The notes under the pieces were generated by a model. The model made no database searches. It had not been told where the DNA came from and worked only from the letters and a program-made list of their open reading frames with translations. DNA of 64,000 nucleotides from Pseudomonas mosselii (lineage in GTDB: Bacteria; Pseudomonadota; Gammaproteobacteria; Pseudomonadales; Pseudomonadaceae), in the NCBI RefSeq assembly GCF_003205295.1, contig NZ_QJRP01000003.1, positions 1 through 64,000 on the forward strand, read 5' to 3'. Positions 21,216 through 30,375 of this stretch are shown one piece after another; the first letter of the stretch is position 1; each line of letters begins with the position of its first letter. Both the position numbers and the translations under genes were made by a program.

Positions 21216-21638
21216 ATGGCCAAAGTGAATCTCAAGCAGAAAGACGACGCCCAAGGCAGTACCCTGGGCGAGGTGCGCGGCTACGCCCGCAAGATCTGGC
21301 TGGCGGGCATCGGTGCCTACGCCCGCGTCGGCCAGGAAGGTTCCGACTACTTCAAGGAGCTGGTGAAGGCCGGCGAAGGCGTCGAGAAACGCGGCAAGAA
21401 GCGCCTGGGCAAGGAGCTCGAAGCGGCCAACGGCCATCTCGACGAAGCCACCCAGGAAGTCAGCCGGGTACGCGGCAAGGTCGAGGTCCAACTGGACAAA
21501 ATCGAGAAAGCCTTCGACGCCCGTGTCGGTCGCGCCTTGAATCGCCTCGGCATTCCGTCTAAACATGACGTTGAGGCGTTGTCCATCAAGCTTGAACAGC
21601 TGCACGAGCTGCTCGAGCGCGTCGCGCACAAACCATAA
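21216..21638 (+). CDS. phaI: Polyhydroxyalkanoate granule phasin PhaI
   Basis: A 140-residue phasin that coats medium-chain-length PHA granules. The conserved phasin block GYARKIWLAGIGAYARVGQEG at about residues 20-40 matches the equivalent in PhaF. A long amphipathic helix and heptad-like C-terminus (GIPSKHDVEALSIKLEQLHELLERVA) follow. ATG 21216 is chosen with GAGGTG upstream. It is cotranscribed with phaF, 10 bases downstream, and points against phaC1ZC2D. Confidence 0.95.
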   Translation: MAKVNLKQKDDAQGSTLGEVRGYARKIWLAGIGAYARVGQEGSDYFKELVKAGEGVEKRGKKRLGKELEAANGHLDEATQEVSRVRGKVEVQLDKIEKAFDARVGRALNRLGIPSKHDVEALSIKLEQLHELLERVAHKP

Positions 21639-21648
21639 GGAGAGCAGG

Positions 21649-22377
21649 ATGGCTGGCAAGAAGAACACCGAGAAAGAAGGCAGTTCCTGGATCGGCGGAA
21701 TCGAGAAGTACTCCCGCAAGATCTGGTTGGCTGGCCTGGGTATCTACTCCAAGGTCGACCAGGATGGTCCGAAGCTGTTCGATTCGCTGGTGAAGGATGG
21801 CGAAAAGGCCGAGAAACAGGCGAAGAAAACCGCCGAAGACGTGGCCGAAAGCGCCAAGTCGTCGACCAACTCGCGGGTATCGGGCGTCAAGGACCGTGCG
21901 CTGGGCAAGTGGAGCGAGCTGGAAGAGGCCTTCGACAAGCGCCTGAACAGCGCCATCTCGCGCCTGGGCGTGCCCAGCCGCAATGAGATCAAGGCCCTGC
22001 ACCAGCAGGTTGACTCGCTGACCAAGCAGATCGAGAAACTGACCGGCGCGTCGGTGACCCCGATCTCCAAGGCCAGTGCCGGCAAGACCGCAGCCAAACC
22101 CCTGGCCAAGGCGGCAGCCAAGCCTGCGGCCAAGACCGCCGCGGCAAAACCGGCGGCCAAGCCTGCGGCGAAAAGCGCGGCGGCCAAACCGGCAGCCAAG
22201 CCAGCGGCCAAACCCACTGCTGCCAAGAAACCGGCTGTGAAAAAAGCCGCCCCGGCCAAGCCTGTGGCAGCCAAGCCGGCAACTCCGGCGCCCGCCGCCA
22301 CCGCGGCTCCGGCCCCGAGCGCGGCCCCGGCCAGCAGCACCCCATCGGCACCGGTGACCGCGGCCACCCAGGCCTGA
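21649..22377 (+). CDS. phaF: PHA granule-associated protein PhaF (phasin with histone-like tail)
   Basis: A 242-residue two-domain protein. Residues 1-135 form a phasin (YSRKIWLAGLGIYSKVDQDG, then a coiled coil ending VDSLTKQIEKLTG) that binds the granule. Residues of about 145-242 are a Lys/Ala/Pro tail of repeated KPAAK units resembling histone H1. In P. putida this tail binds DNA and helps distribute granules to daughter cells. AAGGAGAGCAGG precedes ATG 21649. Confidence 0.96.
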   Translation: MAGKKNTEKEGSSWIGGIEKYSRKIWLAGLGIYSKVDQDGPKLFDSLVKDGEKAEKQAKKTAEDVAESAKSSTNSRVSGVKDRALGKWSELEEAFDKRLNSAISRLGVPSRNEIKALHQQVDSLTKQIEKLTGASVTPISKASAGKTAAKPLAKAAAKPAAKTAAAKPAAKPAAKSAAAKPAAKPAAKPTAAKKPAVKKAAPAKPVAAKPATPAPAATAAPAPSAAPASSTPSAPVTAATQA

Positions 22378-22392
22378 CACCGCGTCGCCCAT

Positions 22393-22455
22393 TTCGCGGG
22401 TGAACCCGCTCCCACAGGCTTTTCGCAGTCCTGTGGGAGCGGGTTCACCCGCGAA
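22393..22455. repeat. REP pair (type A) between convergent phaF and phaD
   Basis: Two 26-base arms (22393-22418 and 22430-22455) are perfect inverse complements around an 11-base loop. It fills the space between the convergent phaF and phaD stops, and the hairpin can form from either strand. Confidence 0.88.
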
Positions 22456-22479
22456 AGCCTCAACGCTGATCTGACGCGC

Positions 22480-23094
22480 CTACCCCTCCAGATACCGCAT
22501 CGCCAACTGCTCCGCCGCCCTGCGCGCCGGTGCCTGCAGATGCGGCGCCACCAGCATCATCACCTGGTACACCACCACCCCCACGTCGCCCTCGCGCCCC
22601 AGTACTCGCTGGTAGTCCAGCGAGCAAATCAGGGTCAGGGTGATCTGCTCCACCAATTGCCCCAGCGCTTGGGTCTCACTGGTTACCTGGCCCTGCCCCT
22701 TGAGGCTGGCCAGCAACGCGGCCAGGGTGCGTTTGAGGGCGTTGATCAGGCTGCGCATGCCCCGTGCCAGCTTGGGCAGGCGCCCGGTGAGGTTGGACAG
22801 GTCCTGGAACAGAAAACGGTACTGGGCCATGCGCTCGACGATCAGGTGCAGGAACAGCCAGTAGTCCTCGGCGTCCAGGCGTACGTCCAGGGGTGGGTCG
22901 AGCAGTGGCATCAACTCCTCTTCGAAGCGCTCGAACAGGCCGATCACCAGCGGCTCCTTGCCGTGGAAGTGGTAGTACAGGTTGCCGGGGCTGATCCCCA
23001 GTTCGTTGGCGATCTCCAGGGTCGAGACGTTCGGCTCGCCCTGGCGGTTGAACAGCTGCAAGGCACATTCGAGGATACGGTCGCGGGTCTTCAT
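22480..23094 (-). CDS. phaD: TetR-type regulator PhaD
   Basis: A 204-residue TetR-family regulator of PHA genes. The N-terminal helix-turn-helix is clear (TRDRILECALQLFNRQGEPNVSTLEIANELGISPGNLYYHFHGKEPLV), and the remainder is the helical ligand/dimer domain. In P. putida PhaD activates the phaC1 and phaI promoters in response to a fatty-acid-derived signal. It is the last gene of phaC1-phaZ-phaC2-phaD, four bases after phaC2. Confidence 0.94.
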   Translation of the reverse strand: MKTRDRILECALQLFNRQGEPNVSTLEIANELGISPGNLYYHFHGKEPLVIGLFERFEEELMPLLDPPLDVRLDAEDYWLFLHLIVERMAQYRFLFQDLSNLTGRLPKLARGMRSLINALKRTLAALLASLKGQGQVTSETQALGQLVEQITLTLICSLDYQRVLGREGDVGVVVYQVMMLVAPHLQAPARRAAEQLAMRYLEG

Positions 23095-23098
23095 CCGG

Positions 23099-24781
23099 TC
23101 AGCGCGCCAATACGTAGCTGCCTGGCGCGGGGCCCAGCGGTGGATAGGTGGCGTTGCCCAGCTCCTCGCGGGGCGTCTTCAGCGTGCCGGAGCGCTCGGT
23201 GATCCATTCCAGCCACAGCGGCCACCAGCTGCCGTCTCGGCGCTGGGCGTCGTGGAACCAGGCCCGTGGGTCGCTGGAAAGCTTGGGGTTCTCCAGGTAG
23301 TAGGCCTTGGGGTTGCCGGGCGGGTTGATGATGCTCTGGATATGGCCGCTATTGGCCAGGATGAAACGCCGATCGCCGCCGAGCAGCAGGGCTGAGCGGT
23401 AGACCGCGTCCCACGGGGTGATATGGTCGTTGCTGCCGGCCACGGTGAAACTGTCCAGCCCGACTTGCTTGAGATCGATCGGCGTGCCGCACACCTCCAG
23501 CCCCTCGGGGAAGGTCAGCGGGTTGAGCTTGAAGAAGTCCAGCAGGTCGCCGTGCAGGGCGGCAGGCAGGCGGGTGTTGTCGGCGTTCCAGTAGAGGATG
23601 TCGAACGCCGGCGGGGTCTTGCCCATCAGGTAGTTGTTGACCCAATAGTTCCAGATCAGGTCATTGGGGCGCATCCAGGCGAAGATCCGCGCCACTTCGC
23701 CGCCGTCGAGCACGCCGCGCTGGTACGAGCGGCGCTTGGCCGCCTCGATGGTCTGCTCGTCGGCGAACAGGCTGGCGGGGCTGTCGAACTGGCTGTCGAG
23801 CAGGCTCACCAGGTAGGTGGCGCTGCGCACCTTGCGCAGTTGCTTCTTGGCGTGCAGGTGGCCCTGCAACGCGGCCATGGTCAGGCCGCCGGCACAGGCG
23901 CCCATCAGGTTGGGATCGCGGCTGCCGCTGATGCTGCGACAGGCATTGAGTGCTTCTTCCACGGCCTGTACGTAACTGGACAGGCCCCATTCGCGGTGAC
24001 GCGGATCGGGGTTGCGCCAGCTGACCATGAACACCTGCAGGCCCTGCTTGAGCATGTACTGGACGAAGCTGTTGGTCGGGCTCAGGTCGAAGATGTAGAA
24101 CTTGTTGATCTGCGGCGGTATGACCAGCAGCGGCCGGGCGTACTGTTTCTCGCTCATGGGCTTGTACTGGATCAGCTCCAGCAGCTCGTTGCGAAACACC
24201 ACCGCACCAGGGCTGGCGGCGAGGTTGCCGCCGACTTCGAAGGCACGTTCGTCCACCTGGCGCGGCAGGCCGTCGTTATGGCGCAGGTCGTCAAGCAGAT
24301 GGCTGACGCCACGCAGCAGGCTCAGGCCGCCGGTGTTGAACAGCTCCTTGACCGCCAGCGGGTTGAGCAGCGAGTTGCTGGGCGCGAAGGCGTCGCTGAC
24401 CAGGTTGAACAGGAACTGCGCCCGGGCGCGATCATCGTCGGCCAGGCTGCTTTCCTCGATCCACAGACGGGTTTGCTTCTGCCAGGCCAGGTAGGCCTGC
24501 AGGCCGCGACGGTAGAACGGGTTCTGGCTCCAGGTCGGATCGCTGAAGCGCGTATCGCGGGGGTGGGGCTGATAGGAGCTGTCGCCGATCAGCACGCGAC
24601 CCAGCTGGCCGCCCAGACTCAGCAGATGGTGGGCGGTGTGCAGCGGGTTGCGCAGGCCGATCCGGCCGACCTGGCGCAGGGTAGAAATCAGGTCGCGACC
24701 GCGCAGGCCGGTTATGGCGTTCTGCACGTTCATGCTCGTGGCGGGGACCGGTGTCATCCCTCTGGCCGGTTTGTCCTTCAT
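23099..24781 (-). CDS. phaC2: Class II PHA synthase 2
   Basis: A 560-residue class II synthase polymerising (R)-3-hydroxyacyl-CoA (C6-C14) into medium-chain-length PHA. The lipase-like box GACAGG places the nucleophile at Cys296; the acid (AGSNDHITPWD) and histidine (NSGHIQSIINPPGNPK) parts of the triad are also visible. Length and alignment match PhaC1 throughout. AAGGAG lies 7 bases before the ATG. About 115 bases without a gene separate it from phaZ. Confidence 0.96.
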   Translation of the reverse strand: MKDKPARGMTPVPATSMNVQNAITGLRGRDLISTLRQVGRIGLRNPLHTAHHLLSLGGQLGRVLIGDSSYQPHPRDTRFSDPTWSQNPFYRRGLQAYLAWQKQTRLWIEESSLADDDRARAQFLFNLVSDAFAPSNSLLNPLAVKELFNTGGLSLLRGVSHLLDDLRHNDGLPRQVDERAFEVGGNLAASPGAVVFRNELLELIQYKPMSEKQYARPLLVIPPQINKFYIFDLSPTNSFVQYMLKQGLQVFMVSWRNPDPRHREWGLSSYVQAVEEALNACRSISGSRDPNLMGACAGGLTMAALQGHLHAKKQLRKVRSATYLVSLLDSQFDSPASLFADEQTIEAAKRRSYQRGVLDGGEVARIFAWMRPNDLIWNYWVNNYLMGKTPPAFDILYWNADNTRLPAALHGDLLDFFKLNPLTFPEGLEVCGTPIDLKQVGLDSFTVAGSNDHITPWDAVYRSALLLGGDRRFILANSGHIQSIINPPGNPKAYYLENPKLSSDPRAWFHDAQRRDGSWWPLWLEWITERSGTLKTPREELGNATYPPLGPAPGSYVLAR

Positions 24782-24897
24782 GCCAACACTCCTTCGTCAG
24801 ATCCATTTCCGCGTTGGCCTCGTCGCGAACAGGCCCGCACCTGTTTGGCGCAGGGTGTGGCCGCAAAAAGCCCGTGCTGACGCAATAAAAAGCCTTC

Positions 24898-25749
24898 CTA
24901 CCCCCTTGCCGCAGGCCGGGGGTGCATGACCGCGCGTTGGCGTTCCTGCTCGAGGAATTTCATGATGATCGGCGCGACGGCCTCGGCCCGGGTGATCAGG
25001 AACAGGTGGCCGTCGTCGATTATGTGTAGCTGGGCATTGGGAATTCGCCAGGCCAGCAGGCGCATGTTGATCAGGGGGATCAACGGATCGTCGTCGCCGG
25101 CCAGCACCAGGGTGGGCTGGTGGATCTTGTGCAGCCAGTGGATGCTGGTCCAGCCGAGCCCGGCGAACAGTTGCCAGTAGTAGCCCAGCTTGCCACCCGA
25201 GCGGACCTTGGAGGCGTGGTGCATGGCCAGGTCCGGGTCGCGTCGGAAGCCGCCGCCGTAGATCAGCGGGGCGATGCGGATCACATGGGAGGGCTGCACG
25301 TAGCGCCGCGGGCTGGCCATCATCCACAGCACCTTGGGCTTGCCCGGCACCATCACCGCGCCGGCGGCCGTGGCGGCCAGCACCAGCTTCTTGCAGCGCT
25401 CGGGGTAGTCGTGGGCGAACTGCTGGGCCAGGGCGCCGCCCCAGGACACGCCGATGACATTGACCTGGCCGTAATCCAGGTAGTCGAGCATACGCGCGGT
25501 CAGCTTGGCCAGGCCGGGGAAACGGTAGGGGTGGCGGGGCGTAGACGAGCCGCCGACCCCGGGCACGTCGAAGGCGATGACCTCCAGGTCCGGGTCCAGC
25601 GCCTCGATGAACGGGAACACCAGTTCGAGGTTGGCGCCGATGCCATTGAAGATCAGCAACGGCGTCAGGTGTGGCTTGCCCGGGCGGACCGCGGTGCGGA
25701 TGGACTGCTCGTCCAGCTCGACGGTCCTGAAGATGTACGGTTGCGGCAT
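24898..25749 (-). CDS. phaZ: Intracellular medium-chain-length PHA depolymerase
   Basis: A 283-residue granule-bound alpha/beta-hydrolase that releases 3-hydroxyacid monomers from stored PHA. The lipase box GVSWGG puts the nucleophile at Ser102, the position known for P. putida PhaZ; IDDGHLFLIT carries the catalytic histidine. ATG 25749 (MPQPYIFRTVELD) is the family start, though the frame runs on upstream. It sits between the two synthases, as in other fluorescent pseudomonads. Confidence 0.96.
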   Translation of the reverse strand: MPQPYIFRTVELDEQSIRTAVRPGKPHLTPLLIFNGIGANLELVFPFIEALDPDLEVIAFDVPGVGGSSTPRHPYRFPGLAKLTARMLDYLDYGQVNVIGVSWGGALAQQFAHDYPERCKKLVLAATAAGAVMVPGKPKVLWMMASPRRYVQPSHVIRIAPLIYGGGFRRDPDLAMHHASKVRSGGKLGYYWQLFAGLGWTSIHWLHKIHQPTLVLAGDDDPLIPLINMRLLAWRIPNAQLHIIDDGHLFLITRAEAVAPIIMKFLEQERQRAVMHPRPAARG

Positions 25750-25813
25750 GCGCGTGACTCTGTGGTGAAGGTAGCGCCGCGATGCACCGACAGGCCCATC
25801 GCGGCGGTTCGGT

Positions 25814-27493
25814 TCAACGCTCGTGCACGTATGTTCCCGGTGCGGCCTCGCCTGCGGTATAGGTGCGGTTACCCAGCTTTGTAGGCGCCTTCTTGAGTTC
25901 GCCGGCGCGCTCGCCCAGCCAGGTCTGCCAGTGCAGCCACCAGGAGTCGGCATGCTTGATCGCATTTTCCTGCCAGGCCACCGGGTCGTCCGGGCGGTCT
26001 TCGCCGGTCATGAAGCGTGCCTTGGGGTTGCCCGGCGGATTGAGGATGCTCTGGATATGGCCGCTGTTGGACAGCACGAACTCGATCTTGCCGCCGAACA
26101 GGTGCGCCGAGCGGTAGCATGACTGCCACGGGGTGATGTGGTCGGCGGTGCCGGCGACGCTGTAGATGTCGCAGTCGACCTTCTTCAGGTCGATGGCGGT
26201 GCCGCACACTTCGAGGGCGTCGGAGCGGGTCAGCGGGTTGTTCTTGAACATCTCGATCAGGTCGCCGTGGAAGGCGGCCGGCAGGCGGGTGGTGTCGTTG
26301 TTCCAGAACAGGATGTCGAACACTGGTGGCTCGTTGCCGAGCAGGTAGTTGTTGACCCAGTAGTTCCAGATCAGGTCGTTGGGGCGCATCCAGGCGAACA
26401 CCTTGGCCATGTCGCTGCCTTCGAGCACCCCGGCCTGGTAGGAGTGGCGCTTGGCCGCCTCCAGGGTCTGCTCGTCGACGAACAATGCGACCTGGGTGTC
26501 GACGGTGGTGTCGAGCACACTCACCAGCAAGGTCAAGGCATTGACCTTCTTCTCGCCGAGCGCGGCGTAGTGGCCCACCAGCGCGGTGCAGGTGATGCCA
26601 CCGGAGCAGGCGCCAAGCATGTTCAGATCCTTGCTGCCGGTAATTGCCAGCACCGCGTCGACCGCCTCCTTGAGCGCGTCGATGTAGGTCGACAGGCCCC
26701 ACTCGCGCTGGGCCTTGGTCGGATTGCGCCAGCTGACGATGAAGGTCTGCTGCTGGGAGCGCAGGCAGAAGCGCGCCAGGCTCTTTTCCGGGCTCAGGTC
26801 GAACACGTAGAACTTGTTGATCTGTGGCGGCACCACCAGCAGCGGACGGCTGTGCACCTGTTCGGTGATGGGGCTGTACTGGATCAGTTCCAGCACATCG
26901 TTGCGGTACACCACCGAGCCTTCGCTGGTGCCGAGGTTCTTGCCGACCTCGAAGGCCTCCATGTTCACCTGGCTGGGCATGCCGCCGTTGTTGACGATGT
27001 CCTTGGCCAGGTTGGACAACCCGTCGAGCAGGCTCTTGCCGCCGGTCTCGAAGAAGCGCTTGACCGCGGCGGGGTTGGAGAGGGTGTTGGTGGGGGCCAT
27101 GGCCTCGGTCACCAGGTTGATGACGAACTGCCCGCGGCTGATGTCCTGGGGCGACAGGTCGCTTTCGCCGATCCAGTCGTTGAGCTCCTTGCGCCAGGCC
27201 AGGTAGGTCTGCAGGTAGCGGCGGTACAGGGGGTTCTTGCTCCATGCCGGGTCGGCGAAGCGACGGTCGTCGCCCTCGGGCTGCAGGGCCGACTTGCCCA
27301 GCAGCACGTTCTTCAGCTCAAGGCCGAAATGCGCCACGTGCTTGGCGCTGTGCAGGGGTTGGCGTAGCGCCTGGCGCAGTACCGTGCGCGCTGACGTCAG
27401 CAGATCCTTGCGGCGAATGCCGATGACCGGGTTCAGCCCCAAGGTGTTTTCCGAGGCCTGCCGCTGCAACTCATCGTTGTTCTTGTTACTCAT
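25814..27493 (-). CDS. phaC1: Class II PHA synthase 1
   Basis: A 559-residue class II PHA synthase, normally the main one. Box GACSGG with Cys296; VAGTADHITPW and SNSGHIQSILNPPGNPK supply the remaining catalytic residues. First gene of phaC1-phaZ-phaC2-phaD. GGAG is 8 bases upstream of the ATG. The tail (TYTAGEAAPGTYVHER) is the typical C-terminus. Residue numbering of the active site is identical to PhaC2, so the two are ungapped over the first 300 positions. Confidence 0.97.
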   Translation of the reverse strand: MSNKNNDELQRQASENTLGLNPVIGIRRKDLLTSARTVLRQALRQPLHSAKHVAHFGLELKNVLLGKSALQPEGDDRRFADPAWSKNPLYRRYLQTYLAWRKELNDWIGESDLSPQDISRGQFVINLVTEAMAPTNTLSNPAAVKRFFETGGKSLLDGLSNLAKDIVNNGGMPSQVNMEAFEVGKNLGTSEGSVVYRNDVLELIQYSPITEQVHSRPLLVVPPQINKFYVFDLSPEKSLARFCLRSQQQTFIVSWRNPTKAQREWGLSTYIDALKEAVDAVLAITGSKDLNMLGACSGGITCTALVGHYAALGEKKVNALTLLVSVLDTTVDTQVALFVDEQTLEAAKRHSYQAGVLEGSDMAKVFAWMRPNDLIWNYWVNNYLLGNEPPVFDILFWNNDTTRLPAAFHGDLIEMFKNNPLTRSDALEVCGTAIDLKKVDCDIYSVAGTADHITPWQSCYRSAHLFGGKIEFVLSNSGHIQSILNPPGNPKARFMTGEDRPDDPVAWQENAIKHADSWWLHWQTWLGERAGELKKAPTKLGNRTYTAGEAAPGTYVHER

Positions 27494-27829
27494 CTACGAC
27501 GCTCCGTTGTCCTGAGACGAGTACCGGCGTGCTGTGACAGCCCGGTACTGCTACTCGGGTGACCAGTGATAAGGAACAGCGGTGCTGCGACCGGATGCGT
27601 GCCGATGATGAGCTGCGTGGGTTTCTGCGTGTGAAGACAACCTGCTTTCGCTCGCGACCTCTACATACCGGCCTGGCCCTGCCTGCCATCAAGGCAATGC
27701 AGGGAACTTGCCAGCTCCATTGGTTACCCGACTTTCGTGTAATGCGCAAGACAGCCAATCTTTGGCAGTCATCAAGGCATTCAAGCAGATGAGATTAGAA
27801 AATGCGCTCTAAAGCCTGCGAGCCTTGAG
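27494..27829 (-). promoter_or_regulatory. phaC1 upstream region
   Basis: A 336-base gap without a convincing gene; a 77-codon plus-strand frame at 27559-27792 looks non-coding. It is lower in GC than its surroundings. It holds a sigma-54-like site at 27697-27713 and an imperfect palindrome at 27542-27560 (CCCGGTA-CTGC-TACTCGGG with one bulge), about 50-65 bases from the phaC1 start. The palindrome is a candidate PhaD operator. Inverted GCTCTA/TAGAGC arms near 27803-27836 lie at the end of the DUF971 gene. Confidence 0.5.
27697..27713 (-). promoter_or_regulatory. Candidate sigma-54 promoter for phaC1
   Basis: On the minus strand the sequence TGGCAAGTTCCCTGCAT has GG and GC exactly 10 bases apart and fits the -24/-12 consensus TGGCAC-N5-TTGCA with two mismatches. 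It would start transcription about 190 bases before phaC1. A sigma-54-type element has been proposed upstream of phaC1 in related strains. One site with two mismatches is modest evidence. Confidence 0.4.
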
Positions 27830-28207
27830 CTAGAGCATCAATTTCACTACCGATTCGGACGGGTCGCGGGATTTGCCGGCCTTGTGCAATTCGTCGAGGT
27901 ACTCGGCCCACAGCTGCTCCTGGCGCAGGCACAGCTGCTCGAGGTACTCCCAGGTGAACAATCCGGAGTCATGGCCGTCGTCGAAGGTCAGTTTCAGTGC
28001 ATATTGACCGGCCGGCTCCAGGCCGTTGAGGCCGACGTTGATCTTGCCAAATTGCAGGATGGGATTGCCGTGGCCCTGGACCTCGGCGGAGGGGGAGTGC
28101 ACGCGCAGGAACTCGGCGGGCAGGTGGTAGACCTCGCCGGGGGCGTAGGTGAGGGTGAGGGTCTTGGAGGCTTTGTGCAGGTTTATCGCGGTGGGGAGGC
28201 GGGCCAT
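27830..28207 (-). CDS. DUF971 family protein
   Basis: A 125-residue protein of the DUF971 / gamma-butyrobetaine-hydroxylase-like N-terminal family. Family features: LTYAPGEVYHLPAEFLRVHSPSAEVQGHG, then VGLNGLEPAGQYALKLTFDDGHDSGLFTWEYL. The role is unknown; homologues are linked to iron-sulfur or metal handling only by context. ATG 28207 follows GAGAGAT, and the frame is open to 28231. It lies just downstream of hslVU, separated by a REP pair. Confidence 0.9.
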   Translation of the reverse strand: MARLPTAINLHKASKTLTLTYAPGEVYHLPAEFLRVHSPSAEVQGHGNPILQFGKINVGLNGLEPAGQYALKLTFDDGHDSGLFTWEYLEQLCLRQEQLWAEYLDELHKAGKSRDPSESVVKLML

Positions 28208-28267
28208 GGGCGAATCTCTCTTTGGCTTCAAGCTGCAAGCTTCGAGTGATTCCAGGCATTGTGCAAG

Positions 28268-28373
28268 GGGGCTGCTGCGCAGCCCATTCGCGACACAAGG
28301 CCGCTCCTACAGGGAGAATGCAGTCCCCCTGTAGGAGCGGCCTTGTGTCGCGAATGGGCCGCGCAGCGGCCCC
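28268..28373. repeat. REP pair (type B) after hslU
   Basis: Arms of about 47 bases at 28268-28314 and 28326-28373 are inverse complements with core CGACACAAGGCCGCTCCTAC and outer GC-rich inner repeats (GGGCTGCTGCGCAGCCC). This type differs in sequence from types A and C and is also present near 36.6 and 47.4 kb. Confidence 0.85.
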
Positions 28374-28381
28374 CAGCGGTC

Positions 28382-29725
28382 TTACAGGATGTAACGCGAC
28401 AGGTCTTCGTTCTGCGCCAGCTCACCCAGGTGGCTGTTCACATAGGCGGCGTCGATGTGGATCGGCGTCTCGTCGTGGGTGCTGGCCAGGTCGCCAGCGC
28501 TGAACGACACCTCTTCGAGCAGGCGCTCAAGCAGCGTGTGCAGGCGGCGGGCACCGATGTTCTCGGTCTTCTCGTTGACCTGGTAGGCGATTTCAGCCAG
28601 GCGTTTGATGCCGTCGGCGGCGAACTCGATGTTCAGGCCTTCGGTCTTGAGCAGGGCGCTGTATTGCTCGGTCAGCGAGGCGTGCGGCTCCTTGAGGATG
28701 CGCTCGAAGTCTTCCGGGGTCAGTGCCTTGAGTTCCACCCGGATCGGCAGGCGGCCCTGCAGCTCGGGCACCAGGTCGCTCGGCTTGCTCAGGTGGAAGG
28801 CGCCGGAAGCGATGAACAGGATGTGGTCGGTCTTGACCATGCCCAGCTTGGTGTTGACGGTGCAGCCCTCGATCAGCGGCAGCAGGTCGCGCTGCACGCC
28901 TTCACGGGAGACATCGGCGCCGCCGACATTGCCACGCTTGGCCACCTTGTCGATCTCGTCGATGAACACGATGCCGTGCTGCTCGACCGCTTCCAGGGCC
29001 TTGCCCTTGAGCTCTTCCTCGTTGACCAGGCGGCCCGCTTCCTCGTCGCGGACCATCTTCAGGGCGTCCTTGACCTTCAACTTGCGGCTCTTGCGCTTGC
29101 CCTTGCCCATGTTGGCGAACAGGCTCTGCAACTGGTTGGTCATCTCTTCCATGCCGGGCGGCGCGGCGATCTCGACGCCCATGTTCTCGGCGACTTCGAT
29201 CTCGATTTCCTTGTCGTCCAGCTGGCCTTCGCGCAGGCGCTTGCGGAACAGCTGGCGGGTGTTGGAGTCGCTGCTGGACTGCTGGGCTTCCTCGCTGAAG
29301 CTGCTGACCCGCGCCTGCGGTAGCAGGGCGTCGAGAATGCGATCTTCGGCGGCATCCTCGGCGCGGTGGCGCACGCGGACGATTTCCTGCTCGCGCAGCA
29401 TCTTCAGGGCGGCGTCGGCCAGATCGCGGATGATCGACTCGACATCACGGCCAACGTAGCCCACTTCGGTGAACTTGGTCGCTTCGACCTTGATGAACGG
29501 CGCATTGGCCAACTTGGCCAGGCGGCGGGCGATCTCGGTCTTGCCGACGCCGGTGGGGCCGATCATCAGGATGTTCTTGGGGGTCACTTCGGCACGCAGC
29601 TCGGCGGGGAGCTGCATGCGCCGCCAGCGGTTGCGCAGGGCAATGGCGACGGCGCGCTTAGCGTCGTCCTGGCCGATGATGTGGCGGTTGAGTTCGTGAA
29701 CGATTTCGCGGGGGGTCATGGACAT
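28382..29725 (-). CDS. hslU: ATP-dependent protease ATPase subunit HslU (ClpY)
   Basis: A 447-residue AAA+ unfoldase that feeds substrates to HslV. Walker A GPTGVGKT is at residues 56-63, Walker B is in [13 protein letters not shown], and the inserted I-domain lies between about 110 and 240. The C-terminal tail EDLSRYIL is the conserved peptide that docks into HslV and activates it. ATG 29725 is set by GAGGAC upstream. It follows hslV after 74 bases that contain a terminator-like hairpin. Confidence 0.96.
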   Translation of the reverse strand: MSMTPREIVHELNRHIIGQDDAKRAVAIALRNRWRRMQLPAELRAEVTPKNILMIGPTGVGKTEIARRLAKLANAPFIKVEATKFTEVGYVGRDVESIIRDLADAALKMLREQEIVRVRHRAEDAAEDRILDALLPQARVSSFSEEAQQSSSDSNTRQLFRKRLREGQLDDKEIEIEVAENMGVEIAAPPGMEEMTNQLQSLFANMGKGKRKSRKLKVKDALKMVRDEEAGRLVNEEELKGKALEAVEQHGIVFIDEIDKVAKRGNVGGADVSREGVQRDLLPLIEGCTVNTKLGMVKTDHILFIASGAFHLSKPSDLVPELQGRLPIRVELKALTPEDFERILKEPHASLTEQYSALLKTEGLNIEFAADGIKRLAEIAYQVNEKTENIGARRLHTLLERLLEEVSFSAGDLASTHDETPIHIDAAYVNSHLGELAQNEDLSRYIL

Positions 29726-29765
29726 GATGAATGTGGTCCTCAAGCAGAGTGATCAGTGTGGAAAA

Positions 29766-29784
29766 GTCCCGCTGCGAGCGGGAC
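29766..29784 (-). terminator. Terminator-like hairpin between hslV and hslU
   Basis: GTCCCGCT-N3-AGCGGGAC is a perfect 8-bp stem. On the transcribed (minus) strand it is followed at once by TTTTCC. Inside the operon this looks like a partial terminator or processing hairpin that would lower hslU output relative to hslV. Confidence 0.6.
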
Positions 29785-29799
29785 GCCAAAACAACTGAT

Positions 29800-30330
29800 T
29801 CACTCGGCCAGGTCCTGCTCCTCGATGGTCAGGTTGTGGTTGGTGAACACGCAGATGTCGCCGGCGATGTTCAGGGCGGCCTCGGTGATTTCACGGGCCG
29901 ACAGGTCGGTCTTGTTCAGCAGTGCGCGGGCTGCGGCCTGGGCGTAGCCGCCACCGGAGCCCATGGCGATCAGGCCGTCCTCGGGCTCGACCACGTCACC
30001 GTTGCCGGTGATGATCAGGGAGGCGTCCTTGTTGGCCACGGCCAGCATGGCTTCCAGACGGCTGAGCGAGCGGTCGGTGCGCCATTCCTTGGCCAGCTCG
30101 ACGGCGGCACGCACCAGGTGGCCGGAGTGTTTCTGCAGCTGGGCTTCGAAGCGCTCGAACAGGGTGAAGGCATCGGCGGTGGCACCGGCGAAGCCGGCGA
30201 TGACCTGGCCGTTGTACAGGCGACGGACCTTCTTGGCGTTGCCTTTCATCACGGTGTTGCCGAGGGAAACCTGGCCGTCGCCGCCCATGACGACTTTGCC
30301 GTTACGGCGGACAGAAACGATGGTAGTCAA
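29800..30330 (-). CDS. hslV: ATP-dependent protease proteolytic subunit HslV (ClpQ)
   Basis: A 176-residue threonine protease of the proteasome beta type; two hexameric rings form the proteolytic chamber for HslU. After Met removal the N-terminus is TTIVSVRR with the nucleophile Thr, followed by [22 protein letters not shown] and the conserved [14 protein letters not shown]. The start codon is TTG at 30330, supported by GGAG 8 bases upstream and by the required N-terminal Thr-Thr. A heat-shock promoter precedes it. Confidence 0.96.
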   Translation of the reverse strand: MTTIVSVRRNGKVVMGGDGQVSLGNTVMKGNAKKVRRLYNGQVIAGFAGATADAFTLFERFEAQLQKHSGHLVRAAVELAKEWRTDRSLSRLEAMLAVANKDASLIITGNGDVVEPEDGLIAMGSGGGYAQAAARALLNKTDLSAREITEAALNIAGDICVFTNHNLTIEEQDLAE

Positions 30331-30375
30331 GGGAGAGTCTCCACGCAGCGGGGCGAAAATGCCTGATGCAGACTC

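Noticed and set aside
22140..22260. Repeated GCCAAGCCTGCGGCCAAG units taken for a DNA repeat array or CRISPR
   Set aside because: They are in-frame codons of the KPAAK repeats of PhaF, without spacers.
24782..24897. Possible separate promoter or terminator between phaZ and phaC2
   Set aside because: Two GGCTTTTT runs are direct, not inverted, repeats; no convincing hairpin or -35/-10 pair was found.
27559..27792. 77-codon plus-strand frame in the phaC1 upstream gap
   Set aside because: No Shine-Dalgarno, no GC3 bias, no recognisable family; it lies across the likely phaC1 promoter.
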